This document shows, piece after piece, positions 11,291 through 22,108 of a DNA stretch of 64,000 bases. Within the stretch, counting starts at the first letter, position 1, and each line of letters starts with the position of its first letter. Source of the stretch: Nephrocerus scutellatus (lineage: Eukaryota; Arthropoda; Insecta; Diptera; Pipunculidae); NCBI GenBank assembly GCA_947095585.1, contig OX352761.1, forward strand, positions 132,152,277 through 132,216,276, written 5' to 3'. The notes beneath the pieces are model-generated. The model saw only the letters and a list, made by a program, of their open reading frames with translations. It searched no databases and was not told the DNA's origin. The position numbers were made by a program, and so were the translations under genes.

Positions 11291-14070
11291 TCACTCTTCA
11301 TCCGAAACCAGTTCCTAACGGCCTTCTCCTTTAAAACTATATAGTATACTGAAATCAGATGAAAATTTAATAAGTTAATTCTTTAGCATAGTATATCCCT
11401 ATAACAATATTAACAAGGACGTTTATATGGATAATCTTAGTTATGGGTTTATCTTTAAAATACAGCTAGCTATCTATAAAAATGGGTAAGGCTTAAGTAT
11501 TAACAAAGGAGAGAAGGTCAGATATGCCATGACTTGCAGTATAGCATAAGATGCAGAAAATACTATGGCTAACAAAAAACGTTAATATTTGTCTGTAACT
11601 TTTGAGTAAAATACATACTGATTAACCTTGATTATCATATTAAAGGCTATTCGTGTGGTGACTTTCACAAGAATCTTTTTGAAATTTTCATTGTTGTCTA
11701 GACATAGAACGTTTGTATACTTGAATACTTGTTTGTATAATATAATATAATATCATACAAATTGGTAAAAGAATACAAGAATATGATTGCTGTTTTATTT
11801 TCGGGACATCAGTTTGTGCTAAGAAATTCAAAAAGCCAAATGCGTCACTTAATGTGTAGCAACAGTATTGTCACCCATTAATTTGTTTTTGAATTAGTGA
11901 TCAATAATAGTTAGTAAAGTTTTATTATTTCCATTTGTTTGTCCACCCCGGTGCGACTACGACTGCCTTTATTCCAATTTGTAAGAATTGTCCAATAACA
12001 CGAATTTTTATATGTATTTTAATATGGACACACACATACAAATACACAGGCTAGTTCATGTATTCAAATGCAAATTAATAGCATTATAATAACGTACAGT
12101 ACTACTAAGAGACAGGAAAACCGAACCACCTCTATCAGGGTTACCTCGTGCAGGTTGACGTTGCCGTTGACTGTAGGTCCCGTAAAAATCATCATAGTCC
12201 TTTTTGCAGCAACATAAGCATTATTTGTGTATTGATTTTAATTTGGTTACTCCCATTTTATATACGTAATCGGAAAATTTATTAATTTGCAATATTTATT
12301 TTCTATATTTATTGCATAGTTGTTATTATAATTATTTGAAATAATGCGCAACTTTTAATTTCATATTAAACTCTGCAGAACTCAAGATCTTAATACATAT
12401 GCTGAGTGCATTCAACAAATACAAATATTAATAATATAAACCACCAGTTAGGATTTAGAAAAAAAAACGGCTTAAGAAAATACATACTTCAATTGTGTTT
12501 TATATCCGTTTTTACACCAAAGTACCAGTACAGTATAGTAGAGTAGAGTATCAAAATATAAAATGTTTATTTGTAACGGAAGTTAGGAATCAATACTTAA
12601 GCATTGATATAATAACACCTTTGTATCAACTGACCACAAACAAGAACAAAATCTAACTAACGAACTAACCACTCTTGTAATTGAATGTGGTCAACTTTTG
12701 GGTGGTCTGTCAAACCGAAGTCTTTCTTACTACATGAAGTTTAGTCTAAAATGTTTATCGGTAACTCGTGTCAAATAGAAAAGATATGAATATGCCGATA
12801 GTATGGCGATAGGTTCTATCGTAAATTGTCCAATGACTTCAATATAATATAAATAATACTACACTAATATAACTATAAGCTTCGATTCTAAAATTTGCAT
12901 GATACATTTGCATTTACTTTTATTTTTTGTGTATAAATTTATTTGTTGTGATTGGATTGAAGAAAGCTTTAAAGCTTTTAGAGTTTTCACTCTGGCAAAG
13001 TAGAAAGGAGAACATTCACTCCGTTCGAAAACAGTTTAAGATTTGTAAGTTTCCGAAGGAGTTTGGTTTGGGATACAGAGTAAAAATTGGAAATTTATTT
13101 AATAGGAAAAACTTTAAGCTTGGCGGAAAATACAATCAATTTTTTATTTTAACAGAAAAGATCCTGTTTTATATAGTCCTTCGAAAAGAGTTTTTTTTTT
13201 AGTTGTACTTAATGGTTTGCAAAATGCTTATTCGTGCAAATCAAAACATAAAAATTGACAACTTTAAGGTTAACTATATTTTTATACAGGGTGTTCGAGT
13301 TTGGGATGCTAATCCGTTAAGCGGGGATTCCTTGGTTCATTCTGAGAAAAAAATCATATGGAAGGGGGGGGGGTCAATTGTTTATATCCTTTGAGGTGCA
13401 GGGTGTTTAAAAAATGTTGCTCAGAAAAAAATAAACACATTTTCTTTTCTTTGCTGAATTAGTTCCTGTAGACAGGTAATTCAAAAAAGGTGATTTAATT
13501 ATAAGTCAGGAAATGAGGGAACTCACCCACCTGGGTGTCCTACCATCACTATTAAGCTCAGCGACCCTTCGGGTGGAAGTTGTATTAAAGCCTCATTCCC
13601 TACCTGCTAATAATATACGTTAAAAAACTCATAAACATCGGTTTGTGCATGTGGTTGGTATTAATGTTTTACATTACCCACAGCCAGGGAGGGGGAAGGA
13701 GGATGACTATAGCTTATAACCTTCCTCCACCTGCCAATAATATATATAGAAAATTTCATAAAAATCGGTTGGTAAATGTGAGTTTCCATAAATAACAAAC
13801 GCACACAATTTCATTTTTATTTATATAGATAGATATAGCTAGAAAGACAGTATACCCTCCATTCACCAGCCCTGGTGAAGATTGCAGATTGTAATATCAA
13901 CCACATTTACACACCTATTTTGATGAAATTGCTGAATTCAGCAATACATGTCTCGCATAGGTTACTTACATTTTTTTTTCCTCAAACTCAATTTTCTTTC
14001 GAAGTACATCTTGACACTCGACCCGAAGTTTTGGTGCTTAATTTCTAGCTTTAATAATTACAAATTTGCC
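11291..14070. other. Intergenic, no gene seen
   Basis: This AT-rich interval has no convincing coding region. Two CAGGGTGTT words at about 13287 and 13400, the first preceded by ATA, resemble transposon termini, and the DNA between them includes a G9 run. The open frame at 12927-13202 is Lys/Phe-rich and looks spurious. Confidence 0.5.
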
Positions 14071-14080
14071 ATAGATATGC

Positions 14081-14345
14081 CCATAAATTTTTGTGCTTAG
14101 CACACACCACACGCGACGCGCCTCACGTCATCGCAAACCAAGTTTTAAAACAAGTATTCAAAAAAAAATTACGCGCGCCACACGCGACGCGCAACACATG
14201 ATACACGTCACGTCATCGCGAGCCAAGTTTTAAAACAAGTATTTAAAAAAAAATTACGCGCGCCATACGCGACGCGCGTCATGTCATCACAAGCCGAGCG
14301 CTTACCAATTGTTTTAAAACAAGTCCCATCAAATTCTGAGTGGCA
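14081..14345. repeat. CACGCG-rich tandem repeat, ~75-bp unit
   Basis: A unit containing ACGCGCGCCACACGCGACGCG-type sequence, then CACGTCATCGC, then AAGTTTTAAAACAAGT and an A-run is repeated about three times (near 14100, 14170 and 14255). It is strikingly CpG-rich in an AT-rich setting. The last unit continues into sequence shared with 41150-41240 (CAAGCCGAG, TTTTAAAACAAGTC), so the array is part of a dispersed family. Confidence 0.8.
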
Positions 14346-15490
14346 GAAGTCGCGATAAACGGACAAACTGACAAATCCACACACGTACGCTAGAAATATT
14401 TTCTTGTCTTCTTTCTTCGCCCGCTTGCAATAAGAAAAACACATTACGCCTAATAACATGAACTTCAGAATAGTGAATGTTTTTATTAATTTAAAAACAA
14501 AAATTCTTGTCGAATTGTTTTACGGATTTACTTTTGTTGTTGCATGAAGCATATTACTTTTTTTTGTACACAAAGTACAAAAAACGATTAAATCAAACAA
14601 GTTTGTGTTGTGTTTTGTCATTGCCTATAGCTACCATAAAAACATTACCATTACAATTCCTACCGGGATGGCCAGCTGACTAAAATATCTAATGTTATTA
14701 GGAAGGTATAACAAGACAATAGTTTCAACCTACATATATATTTATGTACGAGCACACTTCCATATACAAAAGCCACCACTATACACGTTAAATTGAGTAG
14801 GCGAAATTTCATTCAAGGGCTCTGATAGATTTATATATAGGTACTATTAAATATTAATTTTTTGCGGTTTTTTGAAAATAACGTACATATTAACGAAATT
14901 ACAAAATTAATACCAAAAATTTACTTATCTTTATAAGAATCATAACAACACATGTATTTCCAACTACAATGGTTATCCAATACTCTACAAGGTACACTAC
15001 ATTTACCAAAAACGCTCATGTAATTTTTCCTTGGTGTTTATATTTCTGATTGATAACGAAAGAGAGAGAAATATTGTGAAAGTGGAAAACACATAGGCAT
15101 ACTATAGAAGGGTCGCTGCTCTCTAATAGTAAACAAAGCCCATGTGAAACTCTCTGACACAGTTCCAAATTTATGATAGCGTGGTGGTTGAAGGTTTGTA
15201 TCTGCTCGTATACAGATATATGTGTGTCTTATTTATAAGACCCATTGGGTTTCTTACCAAAAATCTAACAATTCATCTATAGTTATATTTCATTGATACA
15301 GTAAAATTTGTTATTGTTTATAAAAGTAACTTCGGGATATACACGGAAAATAAAAGCTATTTGCAGTAAAAATGAAAAAAATCCCTTTAAGAAGAAATTT
15401 ATACAAGCGCTGCCAATACAAAAGTGAATAAAAATAATCTTTTGGATAACGAACTAAACACAACTACAGATATCACTGGCAACACTCAAT
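14346..15490. other. Upstream region of the F-box gene
   Basis: I see no coding sequence. The region must contain the F-box gene promoter and 5' UTR start, but no clear TATA or initiator pair stands out. Confidence 0.4.
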
Positions 15491-15508
15491 TCATATAGGA
15501 AATAACAG

Positions 15509-15579
15509 GTAGGTGCTAGGTGGAAAATAATTTTTTTATGTAATCAAATTTTTTAGATCTAAGACAATCCTATTTCCAG
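15509..15579 (+). other. Probable 5' UTR intron of the F-box gene
   Basis: A donor CAG|GTAGGT at 15508/15509 and an acceptor TATTTCCAG ending at 15579 bracket 71 bp, a typical fly intron length. The pyrimidine-rich stretch before the acceptor is weak but present. Splicing would leave a short leader ending GAGACC before the ATG. Confidence 0.5.
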
Positions 15580-15594
15580 GTAGTAGCTGAGACC

Positions 15595-17277
15595 ATGGCA
15601 AGTGAAAACAATATTATGATAACGAATCTGCCAGCCGAACTGCTTATAAACATATTCGAGTACTTGTCATTTTCGGATATTCAATGTGTTCGACTCGTGT
15701 GCAAGCGATGGAAGAGCATGGCAGATCTACCTTATTTTTTCTCAAATGTAGTATTAAAAATCACAGATTTAAATTTTGATCAGATACTATGCGATCCTGG
15801 GATACAAAAACAGCTGTTTGGAGAGAGAAAATTTCAAAACGTTAGTTTGGATACGCTAGATAATGATTCAGTGCAGAAGATACTTAAAGGCTGTGGCACA
15901 CATGTTAAGAACTTGATTTTGCAAAATTCACCAGTATTTTCCATAATGAAACAATTTGCTGGCAGTTATTTACTTAATTTAAAAGTTTTGACGATTAACA
16001 ATATAAATGATAAACTGTATTACGGCCAGGATGATGTTGAAATTTTGGATTTAAATTCGTTAAGAAACCTCGACACCATCGTGTTAGGAGGTAATAATTC
16101 AAGAATTACAAACCAATGCTTTCTTAGAGCTGTAGCGTCAGTTATGCACCCAATGGAAGGAATAGATGTTGACTTTTGTTATACGCAAGAAGATATCGTG
16201 CTGCAGGTGTTAACTAAGCATGCGAGCTCTTGGAAAAAAATTAAGTTAAAGTATTTCTCGAGCGACAGTCTTTCTACATTACAATGGAAAGAAGCTTTCG
16301 CCAAGACGAAGTGCTTGAAAATTTTACAGCTGACTGGTAGTTTTAAATACGATCTCTTAATGGACATTTTTCAAAACGAAAATCTTATTAATCTACGATA
16401 TTTGGATTTGAGCGGAATCGCTGGCTTGAGTGATGAACTTATGACGCATATTTCACAAAACTGTTCCAGTCTTCATCGATTGGAAGTGATGTTCGGAACA
16501 CGCATAACGGACAGAAGTGCTGCTTCCTTTTCTACCTTTTCCCAGCTAAAAGTTCTCAATCTTTCTTACTGCAATTCGATTACAACATATGGGATTCTGA
16601 GTGGTGTCACGAGCATTGACGAAAGGAACTTGCGTGAGCTCTATCTGAATGATTTGAATTTGAGTGAAGACTGCATTTGTGCCTGCGCCCGTAGTCTGCC
16701 TCATCTTTGGATTTTTAGTGTCAGCGGGTGCAGCAATGCGGTTACTGATTATGCTGTAGAGCACATTTTCCATTATCAAATACATTTGCGAACACTGGAC
16801 TTGGATTATTGTTTTAAGCTAACAGATAATGGTCTCTTAGGTACGGCCACTGGATATTCTATCATTCGATTAAGAGGACTTCAATCATTAAGCATTCGAG
16901 GATGTAGAAATTTGACTAATAAGACACTCATTCTTGGATTGCATTTTACTGAGCTAAGATCCCTAAATATTAGCTATTGCAAAAACATTGCATCTGCCGG
17001 GATTAAAGCGCTCATTATTAACTGTAGTACAATCGAGACACTGACACTATCAAGCTGTCCGTTGATTGATGACGAATGTGTTCGAACAATTGCAATAGGA
17101 TTAAAACGATTGCGGAAACTCAATGTGAGCAACTGTACTGCCCTGACGGAAAAGTCGATCAAATATATTACAGATTTTTGTATACTTCTGCAGGAGCTAT
17201 CTGTTTGTGGCGTTTTTAAGATCGATGTTTGCGATTTTCAAAAGCAATTACTACGGCTTAAAGAAATACATTTTTGA
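15595..17277 (+). CDS. F-box/leucine-rich-repeat protein, 560 aa
   Basis: This single open frame begins in a good context (GACCATGG). Residues about 11-50 form an F-box: LPAELLINIFEYLSFSDIQ followed by RLVCKRWKSMADLPYFF. The rest is a series of cysteine-containing leucine-rich repeats of the AMN1/FBXL type, for example LRSLNISYCKNIASAGI, IETLTLSSCPLIDDECV and LRKLNVSNCTALTEKSI. Such proteins are substrate receptors of SCF (Skp1-Cullin1-F-box) ubiquitin ligases: the F-box binds Skp1 and the repeats bind the target. The target cannot be inferred. The coding region has no intron, but a 5' UTR intron is likely. The frame is intact. I do not recognise a specific fly orthologue. Confidence 0.93.
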   Translation: MASENNIMITNLPAELLINIFEYLSFSDIQCVRLVCKRWKSMADLPYFFSNVVLKITDLNFDQILCDPGIQKQLFGERKFQNVSLDTLDNDSVQKILKGCGTHVKNLILQNSPVFSIMKQFAGSYLLNLKVLTINNINDKLYYGQDDVEILDLNSLRNLDTIVLGGNNSRITNQCFLRAVASVMHPMEGIDVDFCYTQEDIVLQVLTKHASSWKKIKLKYFSSDSLSTLQWKEAFAKTKCLKILQLTGSFKYDLLMDIFQNENLINLRYLDLSGIAGLSDELMTHISQNCSSLHRLEVMFGTRITDRSAASFSTFSQLKVLNLSYCNSITTYGILSGVTSIDERNLRELYLNDLNLSEDCICACARSLPHLWIFSVSGCSNAVTDYAVEHIFHYQIHLRTLDLDYCFKLTDNGLLGTATGYSIIRLRGLQSLSIRGCRNLTNKTLILGLHFTELRSLNISYCKNIASAGIKALIINCSTIETLTLSSCPLIDDECVRTIAIGLKRLRKLNVSNCTALTEKSIKYITDFCILLQELSVCGVFKIDVCDFQKQLLRLKEIHF

Positions 17278-17404
17278 TTAAACACTGTAGCTATTTTTTA
17301 TGCAGTTTATAATTGCAAATTTTGCCGTCCAACAGTATTTAACGCAAACCTTTTGTGCAATAAGACTAAATATATTTGTAATTAATATTATATATTAAAT
17401 AATG

Positions 17405-17410
17405 AATAAA
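17405..17410 (+). terminator. Poly(A) signal AATAAA, F-box gene
   Basis: An AATAAA hexamer lies about 130 bp past the stop codon of the F-box gene and is followed by AT-rich sequence. It is the nearest canonical signal. Confidence 0.5.
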
Positions 17411-17889
17411 AAAATACGTAAACGTAGTAAATTAGTAAATAGGTAACAAAAATATAACACATATAATTAACTATATTTTTACATTGTAAAATAGTAAAAA
17501 TAAGCATATCTCCTTATGAGTACGAAACTGTTGTTGTTGTATATTTCATTTCACCAAGCTCCCAAAAATTTGCTTATCCCAGAGAGTTTTTTATTTTACA
17601 AAAACAATCCACCAGTCACCAAACTCCTAAGGAGTTCCCTATTTAAGAGCATTTTTTATTTTTCAAAAAAAAAACTAATAATCACCAAACTAAGCGAATC
17701 CGGTACTCAAACATTTTGCAATACATTTATTTAACTATTTATATTTTTACGACAGTTTTTTTAAGTAATCGATAAAAAAGTTTATTAATTAAATTATCAA
17801 ATAAAAAAAAATTATTTAAAAGTTTTATCTGACGTGGTCAACATATATCACATATTGGCTGCTTCCATGTAGTATCGTGCGTTGCAGGT
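17411..17889. other. AT-rich intergenic sequence
   Basis: I see no gene or bounded repeat in this stretch, which is dominated by A and T runs. Confidence 0.5.
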
Positions 17890-19550
17890 TGTCGTTAGTT
17901 AGTTAGTTATCATCATCATATTTGGCTCTACAGCCGGGGTCCGGTCCTGGCCTTCCGCAAAAAGTCTCTCCACCGTTCCCGGCGAGGGACCAATGTTGGA
18001 TCTTCTATTCGCAGACGTGGACACCATGTACTTTGTTTTGCTCTCATTTATGTGCACCTCCAGATTTTGTGCCGCCTGCTCTATCTGAATGAAAGCTTCC
18101 TGTACAGCTTTTGGATTTCTAACAACGATGTCAATATCGTCTGCGTAAGCCAGTATCTGAATGGACTTATAGAGGATTGTTACTCTCGCCGTTACGTCAG
18201 AGTCTCGGATCACTTTCTCCAACGACAGGTTGAAAAGGACGCAGGCCAGTCTATCCCCTTGTCGGAGACCGTTATAGATGTTGAATGGGCTTTAAAGTGA
18301 TCCAGATATTTTTACTTAGCTTATAACATTGGTCATGGTCAACCTACATAGGTGTGTCAGTTTATTTGGGATGCCAAATTCTCTCATGGCTTTATAAAGT
18401 TCTACTCTGGTTATGCTATCATAGGCGGCTTTAAAGTCTATAAAAATATGGTGTAGTGAGATTTTAAACCCTAGACATTTTTCCATCACCTGCCTAAGTG
18501 TGTAAATCTGATCAGTTGTTGATTTGCCTGTAATGAAGCCACACTGGTATTGGCCAGTGATGACTTTAGCGTATGGGGCTATCCTGTCTTGAGAGATAGA
18601 GAAGAAAATCTTATACGCGGTACTCAACAACGTTATACCACGATAATTGCTGCATTTTGTAATATCTCCCTTCTTACTATTTAGCAACTCATTAAAGTGG
18701 TCTTCCCATCGCTTATGCCTTTGAGATCGGCGATCTTTGCAGTATGTGCAACGCAGTGTATATTGCGTCATACCGCGGACTCTTTGCTAGAACTTCCGCG
18801 CCTGGTGCGGTCATTGCTATCTGTTCTAGTTCATGGACGAGATTATTCTCCCATATCTTCTGAGGTCTTTATATTCATCTTCGCGTGCCCGCGTTCTATG
18901 AGATTTTTGCATTCATTTCATTTAGGCGCGTCCTATCGCTTGACCGTAGTTGTTTCTGGTCTCTTCGTTTCGAAGGGAAGCCGTGTTGAATGAATTTTAC
19001 ATCATACTGAGGGTAGGCGTGGGGTTCCGCTCGATTGAATCCAAGAATTCTTCGTTTTCATCATCTATTCATTCATTCATTCGTTTGACGACTAGAAACC
19101 CCACCCCGAGCACATGAGGTCTTGCATGACAGCTGTAATATATGTCATAGATTTTTGTAAGACACCATTCCCCGACCACCGCATCTCCATGATTGATGTT
19201 ATGTCAGCATTATATTTGGACAGGCATCGGCTAGCTGCTATGCAGCTCGAGCTCTATACAGTGAGCGTACTTTCCATGAGAAAATTCTTAAATCTTTTAG
19301 CCGTTTTCGTTGCCGTGGTCGTCTCGTTCATCAGTGTATCCGAGGCTGATTATGGGTTCCGTAATAACGAGGTTATTGGCCTCGCGCCAACCTTACTTTG
19401 AAGGGACTAGCACGATCATTACCGACGCCCACCACGTGGAGGTTTGATAGCACTTCCACCAGTCAGAGATAGTTACGGCCACTTTCTGATGCATTTTATG
19501 TCATACGACATCCGCTACGCCTAAGCGTAATCGATGGGGCGGTTAGCGTT
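17890..19550 (-). mobile_element. LINE family A copy 3 (endonuclease-RT), decayed
   Basis: On the minus strand the RT core is well preserved: YRGITLLSTAYKIF and QCGFITGKSTTDQIYTLRQV, then IFIDFKAAYDSI and ELYKAMREFGIPNKL (frame 18316-18771). The catalytic ILAYADDIDIV follows, with LEVHINESKTKYM (17899-18222). The 3' end again is TGTAGAGCCAAATATGATGATG. The 5' part (18990-19550) holds endonuclease-domain remnants shared with copies 1 and 2. A frame break between the two RT frames and other stops make it inactive. It is the best copy for reconstructing family relationships. Confidence 0.88.
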
Positions 19551-20146
19551 GTTTTAAGGAAATATAATTATTTTAAACATATAAGTAAAATATTGTTATG
19601 TTATGTCTTATTGATGGTTAAATGGTTTTCTCAAAAGTACTGTAGGAATAATGCACTTCTTGTAGTTTTTGAATCTTATTATATGTCCTGCCATTGCGAT
19701 ATTAGTTTAACCGAGGTTGTGTATTTATCTAGAATCTAGATAATAATATTTGTACATACATAATAAATATACTCACCTCTTCGTTGATGTGGTAATAATC
19801 ACATGTATGCGTGTTTGCAAATTGTCGTCTAAAGAAAAGTGTGGCAATACCATTTGAATGAATGAAACGTAAATATGTCGAGTAATTTGACTATTGCCAT
19901 GGGATTTTGTAATTACACGCTCTTTCTGTTATGATACGAAATGTACAGTTTTCATATAATACCACAAGGATTCATCCCTATTAATGGATATTAAGTAAAA
20001 TGAACTAAATCTATAGAAGGATACTAAACACTGACTTTCACTATACACCCACATATAGTATCATTGTAGTCGCTGCATTTAGAAGAGTGACTGCAGTCTT
20101 GAACTAGAATAACACATTTCGACTGATTATGTATAGGGTGTAGAGA
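19551..20146. other. Intergenic, no gene seen
   Basis: No coding region or clear repeat is visible between the LINE copy and the TATA-like site at 20147. Confidence 0.45.
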
Positions 20147-20154
20147 TATAAAAG
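20147..20154 (+). promoter_or_regulatory. TATA-like box TATAAAAG
   Basis: TATAAAAG lies about 65 bp upstream of the ATG at 20219. No perfect TCAGT initiator is seen 25-35 bp downstream. In an AT-rich genome a lone TATA box is weak evidence. Confidence 0.3.
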
Positions 20155-20218
20155 CCATTTTCGTACTTTGCTATAAACATCATCGTAAAAGTAAAGATTT
20201 TTTATATTTTTCAAAGAA

Positions 20219-20428
20219 ATGAATCGTAGTTTTTACCCATTACCAGTTGTAGTGTGTGTACCAGAATCAGCAGCGGATTTGGTTTCGGTAGGCCATCAAA
20301 TAAATTTCGGTTGGTCGATGGATTTGAAAACTCAGCCAGTCGGAGCATTCACGTCTATTATATATATAACTTGTATACAAAGTGAACGGCACCCAAAATC
20401 GTTCTGCTTTTATCTTCATCGGCCTTAA
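20219..20428 (+). CDS. Uncharacterised small open frame, 69 aa
   Basis: The frame starts MNRSFYPLPVVVCVPESAAD and ends a few bases before a LINE 3' tail at about 20440. It has balanced composition, unlike the Lys/Asn/Phe-rich random frames nearby, and a TATA-like box sits at a plausible distance. There is no recognisable domain or homologue. It could be a small gene, the first exon of a gene cut by the LINE insertion, or chance. Confidence 0.2.
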   Translation: MNRSFYPLPVVVCVPESAADLVSVGHQINFGWSMDLKTQPVGAFTSIIYITCIQSERHPKSFCFYLHRP

Positions 20429-20439
20429 ATAGAGACCAT

Positions 20440-21175
20440 GCTTCAGTACAATAGAAAGGTTAGGTTGTGGTGATAGCTATAGCGGACATTTGTGTTGCAA
20501 CAGGATCTTATACCTTTCCCTTTTTCAGAGGATCCATTGAGAGCACTTGATGAATCGAAGTATGTCTCGCATTTTGAAGTTTTCGATATTCGAGAGCCGC
20601 TTACCGCTTACCTAAGTGTTGTGCCTTCAGTGCATAAGTGCCGGACAATAATAAAGAAGATGTTCTATTGCCTGATTTTCCTCCTCGTCCATGCACCCAA
20701 CCTGTCATTATCCCTACAACCGTTTTTATTTTACGTCTTTGCAAGGAGATTAGCGCAGTTGATCGCTTAAAGTCCAGCTATGACCAAACCTGTCTTGATA
20801 TATTACAAGTGTCGGTGTTTTCCCACCTTATATTTGTTCCAGTGTGCCAATAGGACTCCCACCTCTGCCCTTTCCGGTAGCAGCTGGAGAGTCGTGCCAC
20901 GTCTAGCTAATTAGTCCGCCATGCAGTTTCCTTCCACATCAGAGTTGCCCGGGACCCAAATGATTCTTATATGGAACTGTTCACTTATCTCGTTGGGAGA
21001 GGAGTGACAGCTCATCCCCACCTTTGAGGTCCGTGAGATTGTTTTCAACGAATTAATGGCCGCTTGACTGTCCACATAAATGACAATCTTCTTTGAAGAT
21101 AATACATTATGCTTCAGGACAATTCATAACATCTTCAATCGCTATCATCTCAAACTGGTATTGTTGTAAAACTTT
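20440..21175 (-). pseudogene. LINE RNase H and 3' end fragment, decayed
   Basis: The minus strand at about 21090-20880 translates to IVIYVDSQAAINSLKT, then IRIIWVPGNSDVEGNCMAD, the RNase H signature of I/Jockey/R1-like LINEs (DSQAA with the catalytic Asp, and the VPG..G.EGN.MAD tail). At 20700-20630 CMDEEENQAIEHLLYYCPAL is the usual post-RNase H cysteine/histidine segment. The 3' tail at 20580-20440 matches 29225-29345 on the plus strand. Stops interrupt it. Confidence 0.85.
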
Positions 21176-21898
21176 GGTTTGGTCAACCTACAATTTAAAT
21201 TAACATGACTATATATTAGGAGCTAAATTAAAGCGGCCTATGTTATCGATGGATAGTAGTGCGTTATATAAATTTAAACCTACAATGTTGTATTAAATGT
21301 TTTATTAAAAGAGCATCTTACTCGTTATATGCTTTATAGAGTGACAAAGAATATGAAAACCAAAATTTCGGTATGTGCAATGTCCATGTCCATGATTAAG
21401 CTTAGTGACAAGAGTTTTTGAAGCCTGAATGCATTGTGTGGGTGGTTGCGAACATGTATTATCGCAAAGTCATACTAACCAGCTGCTTCTTAATCTGAGA
21501 ACTGTTTTATCTATTAAAACAAGTTTTTTTTGCTAAGATAAATATATCTCTATGGATTAGATATAATGATTTATTATGTGTTTTTAAAGTCATCCCAAAC
21601 AATACAACAGCACGCACGCATAACAACAACAGGTGGCCGAAGAGTTGTATGGTTAATTTTGCAAAAAGTAAAACAAAGCAAGAAAAAAAGCTTTAATGTT
21701 CTACAGGTAAAATATTAAAAAAAGAAGTAAAGGATGATGCAGAAATAATGAAAGGAATACATCGTACTGATAATGACAAGCGTACTCGTGTAGATAGAAA
21801 AAGTTAAGTCAAAAGTCGAAATCAAAAGTTAACCACGCATGGTACAAAATTTAAAAACGCTCAAAAAGCTTCTTTTCTGAAGCTGTTTCAAATTCATC
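21176..21898. other. Region upstream of the CCHamide-1 promoter
   Basis: I see no gene. The stretch is AT-rich with a CA/AAC-rich patch at 21600-21640. Regulatory sequence for the neuropeptide gene is likely here but cannot be resolved by eye. Confidence 0.4.
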
Positions 21899-21937
21899 TA
21901 TAAAAGACATTATCAAAACCTTCCATGGTGGTCAGTT
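21899..21937 (+). promoter_or_regulatory. CCHa1: TATA plus initiator core promoter of CCHamide-1
   Basis: TATAAAAG at 21899-21906 is followed by TCAGTT at 21932-21937, the insect initiator consensus. The spacing from the first T to the initiator A (21934) is 35 bp, slightly long but within the range seen for fly TATA promoters. Transcription from 21934 would give a leader of about 175 nt before the ATG at 22109. Confidence 0.65.
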
Positions 21938-22108
21938 ACCGTCGTGCTTCACTCGTTAATAGTTAAAAGTATTAAATTAATATTTGTGCTGATGATAAAA
22001 ATATTTTAAGTGATTTTCAAATATTGTAACACTCATTAACTACAAGAGAGAACAAAAATATTAAACATCAGTTGCAACAAAATTTTTTTAAATAAATAAA
22101 TAAAGCAA

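Noticed and set aside
19114..19401. Secreted-protein-like 95-codon frame on the plus strand
   Set aside because: It is antisense to the endonuclease part of LINE family A, whose other copies show the coding sense on the opposite strand.
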